Assembly (NCBI RefSeq): GCF_021462265.1
Contig: NZ_JAJONF010000002.1
Coordinates: forward strand, 248,001 to 312,000
Direction: 5' to 3'
DNA from: Streptomyces shenzhenensis
GTDB lineage: Bacteria > Actinomycetota > Actinomycetes > Streptomycetales > Streptomycetaceae
DNA length: 64,000 bases
Of the stretch, positions 8,040 to 17,027 are shown one piece after another. The position numbers were made by a program, and so were the translations under genes. Position 1 is the first letter of the stretch. Each line of letters begins with the position of its first letter. The notes beneath the pieces were generated by a model. That model worked only from the letters and a program-made list of their open reading frames with translations, was not told the origin of the DNA and did no database searches.

Positions 8040-8914
8040 GCTGGATCAACGCGGTCGTCCAAGGACTCTTCCTCGGCGGCCTGTACGCCCTCTTCGCCTG
8101 CGGTCTCTCCCTGATGTTCGGCGTCATGCGGATCATCAACCTCGCCCACGGCGACCTGGCCGTCCTCGGCGCCTTCGGCGTCTGGTGGGTCTCCTCCGAG
8201 ACCGGCATCTCGCCCTTCCTCGCCCTGCTGGTCGTGCTCCCGGTGATGCTCGCCCTCGGATACGCCCTGCAGCGCACCGTCCTGGCCCGCAGTCTGCGCG
8301 GGGGAGAACTCACGCCGCTGCTCACGACGTTCGGCCTCGCCATCGTCCTGCAGAACGCCCTGCTGCAGATCTTCTCGCCCGACGTGCGCTCCCTGGGGCC
8401 CTCCGTGGGCTCCCTGGCGACCGGCAGCTGGCGCCTCGCCGACCAGCTGTCCATCCCCTACCTCGGCGTACTGATCCTCGCCGTCGCCGTCACCGTGCTC
8501 GGCGGACTGCAGTTCGTACTGCGACGCACCGGCTTCGGCCGCGAGATGCGCGCCACCGCCCAGGACCCCGACACCGCGGCTCTCGTCGGCGTCCCCGCCG
8601 CATCCGTCTACGCCCGCGCCACCGCGATCGCCGTCGCGGTCGCCGCCCTGGCCGGCACCTTCCTCGCCATCCACTCCACCTTCGACGCCTCCAGCGGCCC
8701 CACCCAGCTCATCTTCGCCTTCGAGGCGGTCGTCATCGGCGGCCTGGGATCCCTGTGGGGCACGCTCGCCGGCGGCGTCGTCCTCGGCATCGCCCAGACC
8801 ATCGGCGCACACATCGACCCGCAGTACTCCATCCTCGCCGGACACCTGGTCTTCCTCGTCATCCTGGCCAGCCCCCGAGGCCGGTTCATCGCCCTCCGGA
8901 GAGCGCACGCATGA
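8036..8914 (+). CDS. ABC transporter permease, LivH-like
   Basis: 292-residue integral membrane permease. The opening WINAVVQGLFLGGLYALF and the MFGVMRIINLAHGDL segment are characteristic of LivH; several hydrophobic helices follow across the protein. The ATG overlaps the preceding stop by four bases. It is expected to pair with the LivM-like permease to form the membrane channel of the importer. Confidence 0.93.
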   Translation: MSWINAVVQGLFLGGLYALFACGLSLMFGVMRIINLAHGDLAVLGAFGVWWVSSETGISPFLALLVVLPVMLALGYALQRTVLARSLRGGELTPLLTTFGLAIVLQNALLQIFSPDVRSLGPSVGSLATGSWRLADQLSIPYLGVLILAVAVTVLGGLQFVLRRTGFGREMRATAQDPDTAALVGVPAASVYARATAIAVAVAALAGTFLAIHSTFDASSGPTQLIFAFEAVVIGGLGSLWGTLAGGVVLGIAQTIGAHIDPQYSILAGHLVFLVILASPRGRFIALRRAHA

Positions 8915-9960
8915 CCACCACCACAGCCCCCGCCCCGCCCGGCCCCTGGTCCGTCCAGCGGTCCAGCCTCGCCTCCCGCATCGGGTCGGGCAGCCTCCTC
9001 GCCCTCGCCGTCGCGCTGTTCGCGGTCCCCCAGATCCTCAGCGCCAACATCGTGCAGCAGCTCACCAGCCTGCTGATCTTCCTCGTCCTCGCCGTGATGT
9101 GGAACGCTCTGGCGGGCTACGCGGGCCTGGTGTCGGTCGGCCAGCAGACGTTCATCGGCTTCGGCGCCTACGGCACGATCCTGCTCACCCAGCACGGCAT
9201 CCAGCCCTACCTCGCCGTCGTCCTGGCCTCCCTCGCCTCCGCCGTCCTGGCCGCGGCGCTGTCCCTGGTCGTACTGCGGCTGCGCGGCGGCCAGTTCGCC
9301 GTCGGCACCTGGGTGGTCGCAGAGGCGCTCGCCCTGTTCGTCATGCTCGACCAGAGTCTCGGCGGCGGCACCGGCGTGTCCCTGCAGGGGCTCAGCGGCT
9401 ACGCCCCCGAGGTCCGCCGCGCGTTCACCTACTGGCTCACCCTCGCCTTCGCCGTCCTGCTGCTCGTCGCGCTCTTCCTGCTGCTGCGGCACCGCACCGG
9501 CGCGGCACTGCAGGCGATCCGGGACGACGAGGACGCCGCCGCCTCGCTCGGCGTGCGGGTGCGGCCGCTGAAGTTCATGCTGTTCGTCCTCGCCGGCTTC
9601 GGCTGCGGCGCGGCCGGCGCGCTGACCCTGGCCAACACCCTGTTCATCCAGCCCCAGTCGATCTTCGGGGTGCAGTGGTCGGCGTACATGATCTTCATGG
9701 TGCTGGTCGGCGGAATCGGGACCTTCGAGGGTCCGATCCTCGGCGCGATCCTCTTCTTCACCGTCCAGTACTTCTTCGCCGACCAGGGCGCCTGGTACCT
9801 CATCGGGCTCGGGCTGACCGCGGTCGCCTTCGCGCTCTTCCTCCCGCGAGGTCTGTGGAGCCTGCTCCATGATCGGATCCATGTCCAGTTGCTGCCGGTC
9901 GGTTACCATCTGCGGCGGCAGCCGACCGCCGCGACCGGCGCGAACCCGAGGGAGACATGA
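8911..9960 (+). CDS. ABC transporter permease, LivM-like
   Basis: 349-residue membrane permease with multiple hydrophobic segments and the LivM hallmark GYAGLVSVGQQTFIGFGAY near residues 70-88, plus the cytoplasmic coupling region AIRDDEDAAASLGV. Overlaps the LivH-like stop by four bases (ATGA). The next gene, an aldehyde dehydrogenase, starts five bases after its stop, so the six genes from 5157 to 11467 form one operon. Confidence 0.93.
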   Translation: MTTTTAPAPPGPWSVQRSSLASRIGSGSLLALAVALFAVPQILSANIVQQLTSLLIFLVLAVMWNALAGYAGLVSVGQQTFIGFGAYGTILLTQHGIQPYLAVVLASLASAVLAAALSLVVLRLRGGQFAVGTWVVAEALALFVMLDQSLGGGTGVSLQGLSGYAPEVRRAFTYWLTLAFAVLLLVALFLLLRHRTGAALQAIRDDEDAAASLGVRVRPLKFMLFVLAGFGCGAAGALTLANTLFIQPQSIFGVQWSAYMIFMVLVGGIGTFEGPILGAILFFTVQYFFADQGAWYLIGLGLTAVAFALFLPRGLWSLLHDRIHVQLLPVGYHLRRQPTAATGANPRET

Positions 9961-9964
9961 CCCG

Positions 9965-11467
9965 GTGAACGTTCTCGACCCTGCGGCAGGAAAAGCTCCC
10001 CGACCAGCCCCTCCGATCAGGGTCGACCACTACATCGCAGGCGAGTGGACCGAGTCGCTGAGCGGAGCGACCTACCCCGACCACGACCCGTGGACGGGGA
10101 CGGTGCTGGCCACGGTCGCCGCGGGAGACGCCGAGGACACCCACCGGGCGGTGGACGCCGCCCAGGCGGCGTCCACCGCATGGGCCGACGCGCTCCCCGG
10201 CGAGCGGCAGCGCATCCTGCTGCGTGCGGGCGACGTCATGGAACGCCGCCGCGAGGAGATCATGCGCCTGCTGGCCCACGAGACCGGATCCGGCCGCCAC
10301 TACGCGGAGATCCAGGTCGACTTCAGCGCCGCCCTGCTGCGCCAGGCGGCCGGCCTCGCGTACACGGCCGTCGGGCAGGTGCTGCCGTCCGACCTGCCCG
10401 GAACCCGCGCCCTCGCGGTGCGGCAGCCGGTCGGGGTCGTCGCGGCCATCGCCCCCTGGAACGCTTCGCTGGTGCTGTCCGGGCGCGGCATCGTGGGTCC
10501 GATCGCGCTGGGCAACACGGTGGTGCTCAAACCGTCGGAGGAGTCCCCGGTGACCGGTGGTGCGCTGTGGGCGGAGGTCTTCGCCGAGGCAGGCCTTCCC
10601 CCCGGCGTGCTCAACGTGATCACCCATGCCCCTGGCGACGCCGGGGCCGTCGCCGACGCGCTCATCTCGCACCCCGCCGTGCGACGGGTGAACTTCACCG
10701 GCTCCACGCCCACCGGCCGCCGGCTGGCGGAGACCGCCGGCCGCCACCTCAAGCGCGTCGTCCTGCAGCTCAGCGGCCAGAACCCGCTGATCGTCCTTGC
10801 CGACGCCGACCTGCCCTACGCCGTCGACGCCGCGGTCTACGGCGCGTTCGTGCAGCAGGGGCAGGTGTGCATGTGCGCCCGCCGGATATACGTGGAGCGG
10901 CCGGTCGCCGAGGAGTTCACCCGCCTCTTCACGCAGAAGGCCGCCACGCTGCCGACCGGCGACCCGCACGACCCGCGCACCGTCATCGGCCCGGCGATCA
11001 ACAAGTGGTCGCTGTCCCTCCTGGACCGCAGGGTCGAGGAGGCCGTCTCGATGGGGGCACGTCTGCTGACCGGTGGACGGGCCGAGCCCCCGTGCTATCC
11101 GGCCACCGTCCTGACCGACGTGCCCGACGAGGCCGAACTCGCCTTCGACGAGACCTTCGGGCCGGTCGTGATGCTGGAGACCGTCGACAGCGCCGACGAG
11201 GCGGTCGCCCGTGCCAACGCCTCGCGCTACGGCCTGTCGGCGGGGGTCCTCACCGGCGACGCGCACCGCGGACTGGAGATCGCCCGCCGGCTCGAGGCCG
11301 GCATGGTCCACGTCAACGACCAGCCCGTGAACGACGAGCCCCACATGCCCTTCGGCGGGATGAAGGACAGCGGCTGGGGCCGTTTCGGCACGGGTTTCGC
11401 GGTGGAGGAGTTCACGGAAACACGCTGGATCACCCTGCGCGGTGAACCGCGCGACTTCCCCTTCTGA
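9965..11467 (+). CDS. Aldehyde dehydrogenase with Gln in place of the general-base Glu
   Basis: 500-residue ALDH-superfamily protein of the benzaldehyde/vanillin dehydrogenase branch. APWN (N166), FTGSTPTG (244-251) and the nucleophile in GQVCMC (C302) are present. The usual LELGGK motif is LQLSGQN, so the general-base glutamate position is Gln268. The hydride-transfer fold looks intact, but deacylation could be slowed or handled by another residue. The GTG start lies five bases after the importer permease stop with GAGGGAG upstream. Its place at the end of the transporter operon suggests it acts on the imported compound or an intermediate. Confidence 0.9.
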   Translation: MNVLDPAAGKAPRPAPPIRVDHYIAGEWTESLSGATYPDHDPWTGTVLATVAAGDAEDTHRAVDAAQAASTAWADALPGERQRILLRAGDVMERRREEIMRLLAHETGSGRHYAEIQVDFSAALLRQAAGLAYTAVGQVLPSDLPGTRALAVRQPVGVVAAIAPWNASLVLSGRGIVGPIALGNTVVLKPSEESPVTGGALWAEVFAEAGLPPGVLNVITHAPGDAGAVADALISHPAVRRVNFTGSTPTGRRLAETAGRHLKRVVLQLSGQNPLIVLADADLPYAVDAAVYGAFVQQGQVCMCARRIYVERPVAEEFTRLFTQKAATLPTGDPHDPRTVIGPAINKWSLSLLDRRVEEAVSMGARLLTGGRAEPPCYPATVLTDVPDEAELAFDETFGPVVMLETVDSADEAVARANASRYGLSAGVLTGDAHRGLEIARRLEAGMVHVNDQPVNDEPHMPFGGMKDSGWGRFGTGFAVEEFTETRWITLRGEPRDFPF

Positions 11468-11639
11468 CGACGGCGGCCGGGCGGACGCACCGGGTCTTCG
11501 GGGCAGTTCGGCTTCTGTGCCGGGCCACGAGCCAAGGGGGGAGCGGCGCTGTGCCGTCCCGTTCGTCTGCCCCGGGTCTTGGAGAGGTGTACGCCCCTGA
11601 GCTGTGACTCTGTACTCCTGCGGGGCCTACCATGGGTTC

Positions 11640-12251
11640 GTGACCTCAGGAAACGCCGTGGTGGCGCGCAATGTGCGCCTTCTCAGAGACCAGCGGGGGC
11701 TGTCCCTGACCGAACTGGCCCGGCAGGCCGGGCTGTCGAAGCAGACCCTGTCCAATCTGGAGCAGGGGACGGGCAATCCCACCGTGGACACGTTGTTCGC
11801 CATCGCCGCCGCCCTCGGAGTGCCGGTCACCAGGCTGGTGGCCGAGCGGGAGCAGGTCATGACCGTGCAGCGGCGAGACGAGGTCGTCTGGCACGAGCAC
11901 GGGGGATATGAGTCGCGTTCGCTGGATCACGTCTACGGTTCGGGAGTCATCGAGAACTACCTGGTTCGCGTCAGCCGTGATCCGCAGGGCGTGGTGAAGC
12001 CTTCCGAGCCGCATCCGGTGGGAACGCTGGAGCACCTGTACGTGATCACCGGCCGGGTGCGGGTGGGGCCACTCGACTCGTGCGTCGAGTTGTCGGCCGG
12101 CGATTTCGTGCGCTATCCGGGAGACCGTCCGCACGTCTACGAGTCCCTCGAGGGCGAATGCCTCTTGCACGTGGTGGTGAGTGTGCCGCGCGTGCAGCCC
12201 GGCACCGGGGTGACCAACCTCACCCGCACCCAGGCCAACGGCCGGCGCTGA
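11640..12251 (+). CDS. XRE-family regulator with C-terminal cupin domain
   Basis: 203 residues. The N-terminal helix-turn-helix is clear (LTELARQAGLSKQTLSNLEQ, about residues 22-41), followed by a cupin sensor domain (HLYVITGRVRVGPL and GDFVRYPGDRPHVYES). Such proteins sense small ligands and repress or activate metabolic genes. An open frame extends to an ATG at 11604, but conserved sequence begins near the GTG at 11640. TACCAT at 11628-11633 lies six bases before that GTG, so a leaderless transcript is possible. It stands alone between the importer operon and a convergent IclR gene; targets are unknown. Confidence 0.88.
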   Translation: MTSGNAVVARNVRLLRDQRGLSLTELARQAGLSKQTLSNLEQGTGNPTVDTLFAIAAALGVPVTRLVAEREQVMTVQRRDEVVWHEHGGYESRSLDHVYGSGVIENYLVRVSRDPQGVVKPSEPHPVGTLEHLYVITGRVRVGPLDSCVELSAGDFVRYPGDRPHVYESLEGECLLHVVVSVPRVQPGTGVTNLTRTQANGRR

Positions 12252-12264
12252 GAGACGGCACAGG

Positions 12265-13110
12265 TCAGGGACGGGCCATGGCGGCGGGCCGCCGCTGCCG
12301 CGTGCGGGCCGCGATGACCGCCCGGGAGGCCTCGTGGGCCACCCGGCGCAGGGCCGGGGCGAACCGGGCCGGATCGAAGCGGGCGTCGGCGCCCGCGATG
12401 GAGAGGGCGGCCACAGGACGGCCGACCGCGCCCATGACCGGCACGGCCACGCAGGTGAGGCCTGGGGCGGCCTCCTGGTGGTCGTAGGCGATGCCGTCCT
12501 GGCGGATGCGGCCCAGCGCTGCCCGGAAACGGTCGGGGTCGGAGAGGGTGTGCTCGGTGCGCGCCGGCAGTCCCTGGGCGGTGGCCGCCTCCGCCGCGTC
12601 GTGGTCGAAGGCCAGCAGGGCCTTGCCCACGCCCGTGCAGTACGCGGGCAGCCGGGCGCCGACGTGGGAGGGCGAGTGGGCCGCGCGATGACCGTGGATC
12701 TTGCTGACGTACACGATCTCGGTGCCGTGCAGCACGGCGAGGTGCACGGTCTCGTGGGTCAGCTCGTACAGGTCCGCGAGGTACGGCATCAGCACCTCCC
12801 GCAGCAGCAGGGGAGTCGGGCCGTACGCGCGGGTACCGATGTCGAAGAGCTGGGAGCCCAGCCGGTAGTTGCTGCCGACCCGTTCGACCAGGTCGTTGCG
12901 GTGGAGGATGCCCAGCAGCCGGAAGGCGGTGGATTTGGTCAGCTGGGAGCGCCGTGCCAGCTCACTGACGCCGACCTCGCCGTCGAGTTCCGCGAGCGAC
13001 TTGAGCAGCACGAGGGCCTTGTCCACCGCGGTCTGCTGGTCGCAGGCGACGGCGGGAGCGCCCTGGGGCAGGGGGCGGGCCTGATCCGGGAGAGGTGAGG
13101 GCACGGGCAT
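12265..13110 (-). CDS. IclR-family transcriptional regulator
   Basis: 281-residue regulator with winged helix (VGVSELARRSQLTKSTAFRLL, about residues 43-63) and an IclR effector domain (ARLPAYCTGVGKALLAF). The ATG at 13110 has GGAG nine bases upstream; the longer in-frame start at 13227 lies upstream of the promoter. A TTTACA/TACATT promoter and a perfect palindrome over the transcription start lie immediately upstream, implying autorepression. It lies downstream of the leftward mhp operon, whose terminator separates them, so it is the best candidate regulator of the meta-cleavage operons (inference). Confidence 0.9.
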   Translation of the reverse strand: MPVPSPLPDQARPLPQGAPAVACDQQTAVDKALVLLKSLAELDGEVGVSELARRSQLTKSTAFRLLGILHRNDLVERVGSNYRLGSQLFDIGTRAYGPTPLLLREVLMPYLADLYELTHETVHLAVLHGTEIVYVSKIHGHRAAHSPSHVGARLPAYCTGVGKALLAFDHDAAEAATAQGLPARTEHTLSDPDRFRAALGRIRQDGIAYDHQEAAPGLTCVAVPVMGAVGRPVAALSIAGADARFDPARFAPALRRVAHEASRAVIAARTRQRRPAAMARP

Positions 13111-13147
13111 AACGGGCTCCGGGTTGCATTTCAGGCGGCCATTCGGA

Positions 13148-13161
13148 TGGACGCACGTCCA
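13148..13161. promoter_or_regulatory. Palindromic operator over IclR transcription start
   Basis: Perfect palindrome arms TGGACG-CA-CGTCCA, beginning exactly at the end of the -10 hexamer of the leftward IclR promoter. This position would block initiation, consistent with autoregulation. Confidence 0.55.
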
Positions 13162-13189
13162 ATGTAAATGACTGCTACGGCGATGTAAA
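13161..13189 (-). promoter_or_regulatory. Promoter of the second IclR gene
   Basis: Minus strand: -35 TTTACA (13184-13189), 17-bp spacer, -10 TACATT (13161-13166). Points at the start codon at 13110. Confidence 0.6.
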
Positions 13190-13239
13190 CGCAAACCCGA
13201 CGCGACGGAAATCCTCGGCGTGCACAAGCCCCGAAAAAC

Positions 13240-13273
13240 GGGCGGGGAGACGACCGACCTCGTCTCCCCGCCC
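13240..13273 (-). terminator. Intrinsic terminator of the leftward mhp operon
   Basis: Perfect 14-bp stem with a 6-nt loop, followed in the leftward direction by CGTTTTT. It sits 27 bases beyond the aldolase stop and is the most canonical rho-independent terminator in the window. Confidence 0.85.
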
Positions 13274-13299
13274 CGACGGTCAGGACCGCGCCCTGACGA

Positions 13300-14322
13300 T
13301 CACGCGCCGGCGGATCCCGGCCGGAGCAGATCCAGTGCGATGTCCACGATCATGTCCTCCTGACCGCCGACCAGCCCCCGCCTGCCGACCTCCAGCAGGA
13401 TGCTGCGGACGTCGATGCCGTACTGCCGGGACGCGGCCTCGGCGTGCCGCAGGAAGCTGGAATAGACACCCGCGTACCCGAGGGTGAGGGTTTCGCGGTC
13501 GACCTGGACGGGACGGTCCTGCAGCGGGCGTACGAGATCGTCCGCCGCGTCCTGGAGGGCGAACAGGTCGCAACCGTGCTTCCAGCCCTGGAGATCGGCC
13601 ACCGCGACGAACGGCTCGATCGGGCAGTTGCCCGCGCCCGCACCGTGCCCGGCCAGCGACGCGTCGACCCGGGTCACGCCCTCCTCCACGGCGACGACGG
13701 AGTTCGCCACGGCCAGTGAGAGGTTCTGGTGCGCGTGGATGCCGATCTGCGTCCCGGGGTTCAGCACCTCACGGTAGGCCCGGACACGTTCGCGGACGCC
13801 GTCCATGGTCAGGCGGCCGCCGGAGTCGGTGACGTACACGCAGTGCGCGCCGTAGGACTCCATCAGCTTGGCCTGCTCGGCCAGCTTCCCGGGCGGGGCC
13901 ATGTGGCTGAGCATCAGGAAGCCGGAGACGTCCATGCCGAGTTCGCGGGCGGTGCCGATGTGCTGGGCGGCGACATCGGCCTCGGTGCAGTGCGTGGCGA
14001 TGCGGATGGACCGTACACCGAGCGAGTAGGCGTGCTTCAGCTCGGCGATGGTGCCGATGCCGGGCAGCAACAGCGTGGTGAGCGTGGCGCGTTCGAGGAC
14101 CGACGCGGCGGCCTCGATCCACTCCCAGTCGGTGTGGCTGCCAGGACCGTAGTTCAGTGAGCCGCCGGCCAGCCCGTCGCCGTGTGCCACCTCGATGGCG
14201 TCGACGCCGGCCGCGTCGAGGGCGGCGACGACACGGCGGACGTCGGCGGGCTCGATGCGGTGCCGTACGGCGTGCATACCGTCCCGGAGCGTGACGTCCT
14301 GGACGTACAGTTCGCTGGTCAT
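13300..14322 (-). CDS. mhpE: 4-hydroxy-2-oxovalerate aldolase
   Basis: 340-residue DmpG/MhpE/HsaF-family aldolase that splits 4-hydroxy-2-oxopentanoate into pyruvate and acetaldehyde. The opening [15 protein letters not shown] provides the metal-binding Asp of TLRDG, GIHAHQN carries the two metal-ligand histidines, and the C-terminal communication domain is present. The ATG at 14322 overlaps the stop of the upstream acetaldehyde dehydrogenase gene (ATGA), matching the physical complex these two enzymes form to channel acetaldehyde. It is the last gene of the leftward operon and is followed by a strong terminator. Confidence 0.96.
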   Translation of the reverse strand: MTSELYVQDVTLRDGMHAVRHRIEPADVRRVVAALDAAGVDAIEVAHGDGLAGGSLNYGPGSHTDWEWIEAAASVLERATLTTLLLPGIGTIAELKHAYSLGVRSIRIATHCTEADVAAQHIGTARELGMDVSGFLMLSHMAPPGKLAEQAKLMESYGAHCVYVTDSGGRLTMDGVRERVRAYREVLNPGTQIGIHAHQNLSLAVANSVVAVEEGVTRVDASLAGHGAGAGNCPIEPFVAVADLQGWKHGCDLFALQDAADDLVRPLQDRPVQVDRETLTLGYAGVYSSFLRHAEAASRQYGIDVRSILLEVGRRGLVGGQEDMIVDIALDLLRPGSAGA

Positions 14323-15263
14323 GCCTGGGCCCCCTGTCGTGCGTGTTCGGCGATGCGCTCGGCGGTACGAAGGGCGGCCGAGGTCATGATGTCGAGGTTG
14401 CCGGCGTAGGCCGGGAGGTAGTGGGCGGCGCCCTCCACCTCCAGGAAGACCGAGACCCTGGTGGTCACCTCGGGCGCGTCGGCGGGCAGCAGGGTGTGCA
14501 CCGGCTCGTCGGGTGGTACGGGGGTGAACTGGACGTCCTGCTTGAGCCGGTAGCCGGGGACGTACTTGGCGACCTCCGCCACCATGTCGGCGACGGAGGA
14601 CCGGATGGCGTCGTGATCGGCGTCGCCGATCAGGCAGAACACCGTGTCCCGCATGATCAGCGGCGGCTCGGCCGGATTGAGCACGATGATCGCCTTGCCG
14701 CGGGCCGCGCCGCCGACCTTCTCGATCGCGGCCGAGGTGGTCTCGGTGAACTCGTCGATGTTCGCGCGGGTGCCGGGGCCCGCGGACCTGGAGGCGATGG
14801 AGGCGACGATCTCCCCGTACGCGACGGGAGTCACCCGCGCGATGGCGTGGACGACCGGGATCGTGGCCTGGCCGCCGCAGGTGACCATGTTGACGTCGTC
14901 GGCGCCGAGGTGGTCGTCGAGGTTGACCGGTGGAACGACGAACGGGCCGACCGCGGCCGGGGTCAGGTCGATGAGCGTCTTGCCGAACGGCTTCAGCCGC
15001 TCGGCGTTGGCGACGTGGGCCTTGGCCGAGGTGGCGTCGAAGACGATCTCGATGTCCTCGAAGCCGTCCATCGCGACCAGGCCCGCCACCCCCTCGGAGG
15101 TGGTGGGGACGCCGAGCCTGCGGGCGCGGGCGAGGCCGTCGGAGTCCGGGTCGATGCCGACCATCGCCGCCATCTCCAGCGTCTCCGAGAGCCGGATGAC
15201 CTTGATCATCAGATCGGAGCCGATGTTGCCGGAGCCGATCACGGCCACCTTGGTCTTCTTCAT
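14319..15263 (-). CDS. mhpF: Acetaldehyde dehydrogenase (acylating)
   Basis: 314-residue DmpF/MhpF/HsaG-family enzyme converting acetaldehyde, NAD and CoA into acetyl-CoA. The N-terminal Rossmann motif [10 protein letters not shown] is at residues 8-17, the catalytic cysteine lies in MVTCGGQ, and [11 protein letters not shown] is family-typical. Length equals that of characterised homologues. It overlaps the aldolase start by four bases and the hydratase stop by four bases, so expression of the three lower-pathway enzymes is coupled. Confidence 0.97.
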   Translation of the reverse strand: MKKTKVAVIGSGNIGSDLMIKVIRLSETLEMAAMVGIDPDSDGLARARRLGVPTTSEGVAGLVAMDGFEDIEIVFDATSAKAHVANAERLKPFGKTLIDLTPAAVGPFVVPPVNLDDHLGADDVNMVTCGGQATIPVVHAIARVTPVAYGEIVASIASRSAGPGTRANIDEFTETTSAAIEKVGGAARGKAIIVLNPAEPPLIMRDTVFCLIGDADHDAIRSSVADMVAEVAKYVPGYRLKQDVQFTPVPPDEPVHTLLPADAPEVTTRVSVFLEVEGAAHYLPAYAGNLDIMTSAALRTAERIAEHARQGAQA

Positions 15264-16072
15264 GACGCGTCCTTCTCGCTGAACGTCGCGGAAACCGTGC
15301 CGAGCGCGGAGATCTCCGCCACGACGGTTTCTCCGGGGGAAACGCCGACCATGGGACCGAGCGCGCCCGACAGGACGACCTGCCCCGCGCGCAGGGGCTC
15401 CCCGTAGGCGCGAGCGGTGCGGGCCAGCCAGAGCAGCGCGGTGAGGGGGTCGCCGAGGCAGGCGGCGCCGGATCCCTCGGACACGAGGACGCCGTCGAGG
15501 AACATCCGCATGGTCGCCGCGCGCGGTTCGAACGCGTCGAGCGGCAGGCGGGTCTCCCCGAGGACGTACAGTCCGCTGGAGGCGTTGTCGGCGACCGTGT
15601 CGGTGATGGTGATGTCCCAGCCGGCGACGCGGCTGTCCACGATCTCCAGCGCGGGTGCCGCACAGGCGACCGCGGCGCGGACGTCGGCCGGGGAGATGTC
15701 GTCGCCGTCCAGGTCCGCCGCCAGGACGAAGGCGATCTCCGCCTCGGCCTTCGGCTGCAGCAGCCGGGACATGGGTACCTCGGGGTACGCCGTCACGTCC
15801 ATGTCGGCGAACAGGACGCCGAAGTCGGGCTGGTCCACGCCGAGCTGCTGCTGCACCGCGGGGGAGGTGAGCCCGATCTTCCGACCGCTCACGACGGCCC
15901 CGCCGGTCAGCCGAAGCGCGGTGAGACGCCTCTGGACCTGGTAGGCGCCGTCGATGTCCACCGTGCCCAGCACATCGCGGACCGGGGCGCAGGGCTCCTG
16001 CCTGTCCGCGGCCGTGACCAGCCGGTCCACGGCGGTCCCGATCGCGGCTTCGCGCTCTGTGCGCTCTGTCAT
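15260..16072 (-). CDS. mhpD: 2-keto-4-pentenoate hydratase
   Basis: 270-residue member of the fumarylacetoacetate hydrolase-like hydratase family; adds water to 2-hydroxypenta-2,4-dienoate to give 4-hydroxy-2-oxovalerate. [14 protein letters not shown], the acidic [11 protein letters not shown] segment that binds the divalent metal, and LEIVDSR are visible. The ATG at 16072 overlaps the MhpB-type dioxygenase stop by four bases. It acts between the hydrolase encoded on the opposite operon and the aldolase. Confidence 0.95.
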   Translation of the reverse strand: MTERTEREAAIGTAVDRLVTAADRQEPCAPVRDVLGTVDIDGAYQVQRRLTALRLTGGAVVSGRKIGLTSPAVQQQLGVDQPDFGVLFADMDVTAYPEVPMSRLLQPKAEAEIAFVLAADLDGDDISPADVRAAVACAAPALEIVDSRVAGWDITITDTVADNASSGLYVLGETRLPLDAFEPRAATMRMFLDGVLVSEGSGAACLGDPLTALLWLARTARAYGEPLRAGQVVLSGALGPMVGVSPGETVVAEISALGTVSATFSEKDAS

Positions 16073-17016
16073 CGGGGCGGCTCCTGTTCCGCCGTGGCCA
16101 CCGCGAAGCCGGCGATCCACTCGGGGACCGGCGCGTAGAAGCGGGAGGTCATGCGGTAGGGACCGGCGGCGGCCAGGGACGCGAACGCGGCGATCCAGGC
16201 GCGCACCTCGTGGGCCGAGCCGCCGCCCTCCGCGCTCATCCACTCCACGCTCCAGCCGTCCACGTCGCCGAGGCGGCCGCTCTCCAGGGTGTCGAGCACG
16301 TGGTTGTCCCACGCCGGGTTGATCGGGATCATCGTGGTCGAGCCGGCGGCGTAGTCCCGGCCGGCCTGGACGACCCGCTCCTCGCCCCGCGCCCGCTGCT
16401 CGGGCGTCGGCGGGTGGCCCTCGATGAGGGCGTCGGCGACCCGGGGCGGGGCACCGTCGAGGACCGGGACGGGCGGGTCGTGGGAGAGGCCGCCGGAGGC
16501 GAGGAACAGCACGCGGCGGTCCAGGTCCGCTGCCGCTTCGCCGATCGCGGTGCCCAGGGCGCGGATACGGCTGACGGGACCGAGCGGGGTGGCGACGCCG
16601 TTGACGAAGACCGGGACGACCGGGATCCTGTCGATGCCGCCGAACAGGACCTCCAGGGGCTGCACGAAGCCGTGGTCGACGGTCATGCGGGCCGAGACGG
16701 TCAGATCGACGCCCCGGTCGAGAACACCGCGGGCCAGGGTGCGGGCCGCTTCGGTGTCGACCGACAACGGTCCCGCGGCGGAGCCGAAGTCGCCCACCGC
16801 GTTCGCGTCGGTCGCCAGGCAGAACGGGGGCATCTCCTTGTAGAAGAAGCCGTTGTAGTGGTCGGGCGCGTACAGGACGACCAGCTCGGGGTCGAAGGCA
16901 CGGACGAAGGCGCGCGCGGCGTCGACGGCGTTCTCGACGGAGCGCAGGACCTCCGGAGCCGGGTCGTTCTTGCCGATGAGGGGTGAGTGGGACAGGCCGA
17001 CGGCGGCGGCGGTCAT
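16069..17016 (-). CDS. mhpB: Class III extradiol dioxygenase, MhpB type
   Basis: 315-residue LigB-superfamily dioxygenase, close in length to E. coli MhpB (2,3-dihydroxyphenylpropionate 1,2-dioxygenase). It opens the catechol ring next to the hydroxyls using Fe(II). Recognisable blocks are [34 protein letters not shown] and SGGLSHDPP, which include the metal-ligand and acid-base histidines of the family. The ATG at 17016 has GAGGAG seven bases upstream; an in-frame GTG at 17031 would place that site inside the gene. The substrate could be the phenylpropionate- or cinnamate-derived catechol; other side chains are possible. Confidence 0.93.
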   Translation of the reverse strand: MTAAAVGLSHSPLIGKNDPAPEVLRSVENAVDAARAFVRAFDPELVVLYAPDHYNGFFYKEMPPFCLATDANAVGDFGSAAGPLSVDTEAARTLARGVLDRGVDLTVSARMTVDHGFVQPLEVLFGGIDRIPVVPVFVNGVATPLGPVSRIRALGTAIGEAAADLDRRVLFLASGGLSHDPPVPVLDGAPPRVADALIEGHPPTPEQRARGEERVVQAGRDYAAGSTTMIPINPAWDNHVLDTLESGRLGDVDGWSVEWMSAEGGGSAHEVRAWIAAFASLAAAGPYRMTSRFYAPVPEWIAGFAVATAEQEPPR

Positions 17017-17027
17017 CGCGGTGCTCC

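Noticed and set aside
9800..11344. 514-codon minus-strand frame
   Set aside because: Antisense to the second aldehyde dehydrogenase; no family similarity.
13323..15663. 787-codon frame joining aldolase to upstream sequence
   Set aside because: The upper part is a shadow of the acetaldehyde dehydrogenase; the aldolase starts at 14322 with a coupled ATGA.
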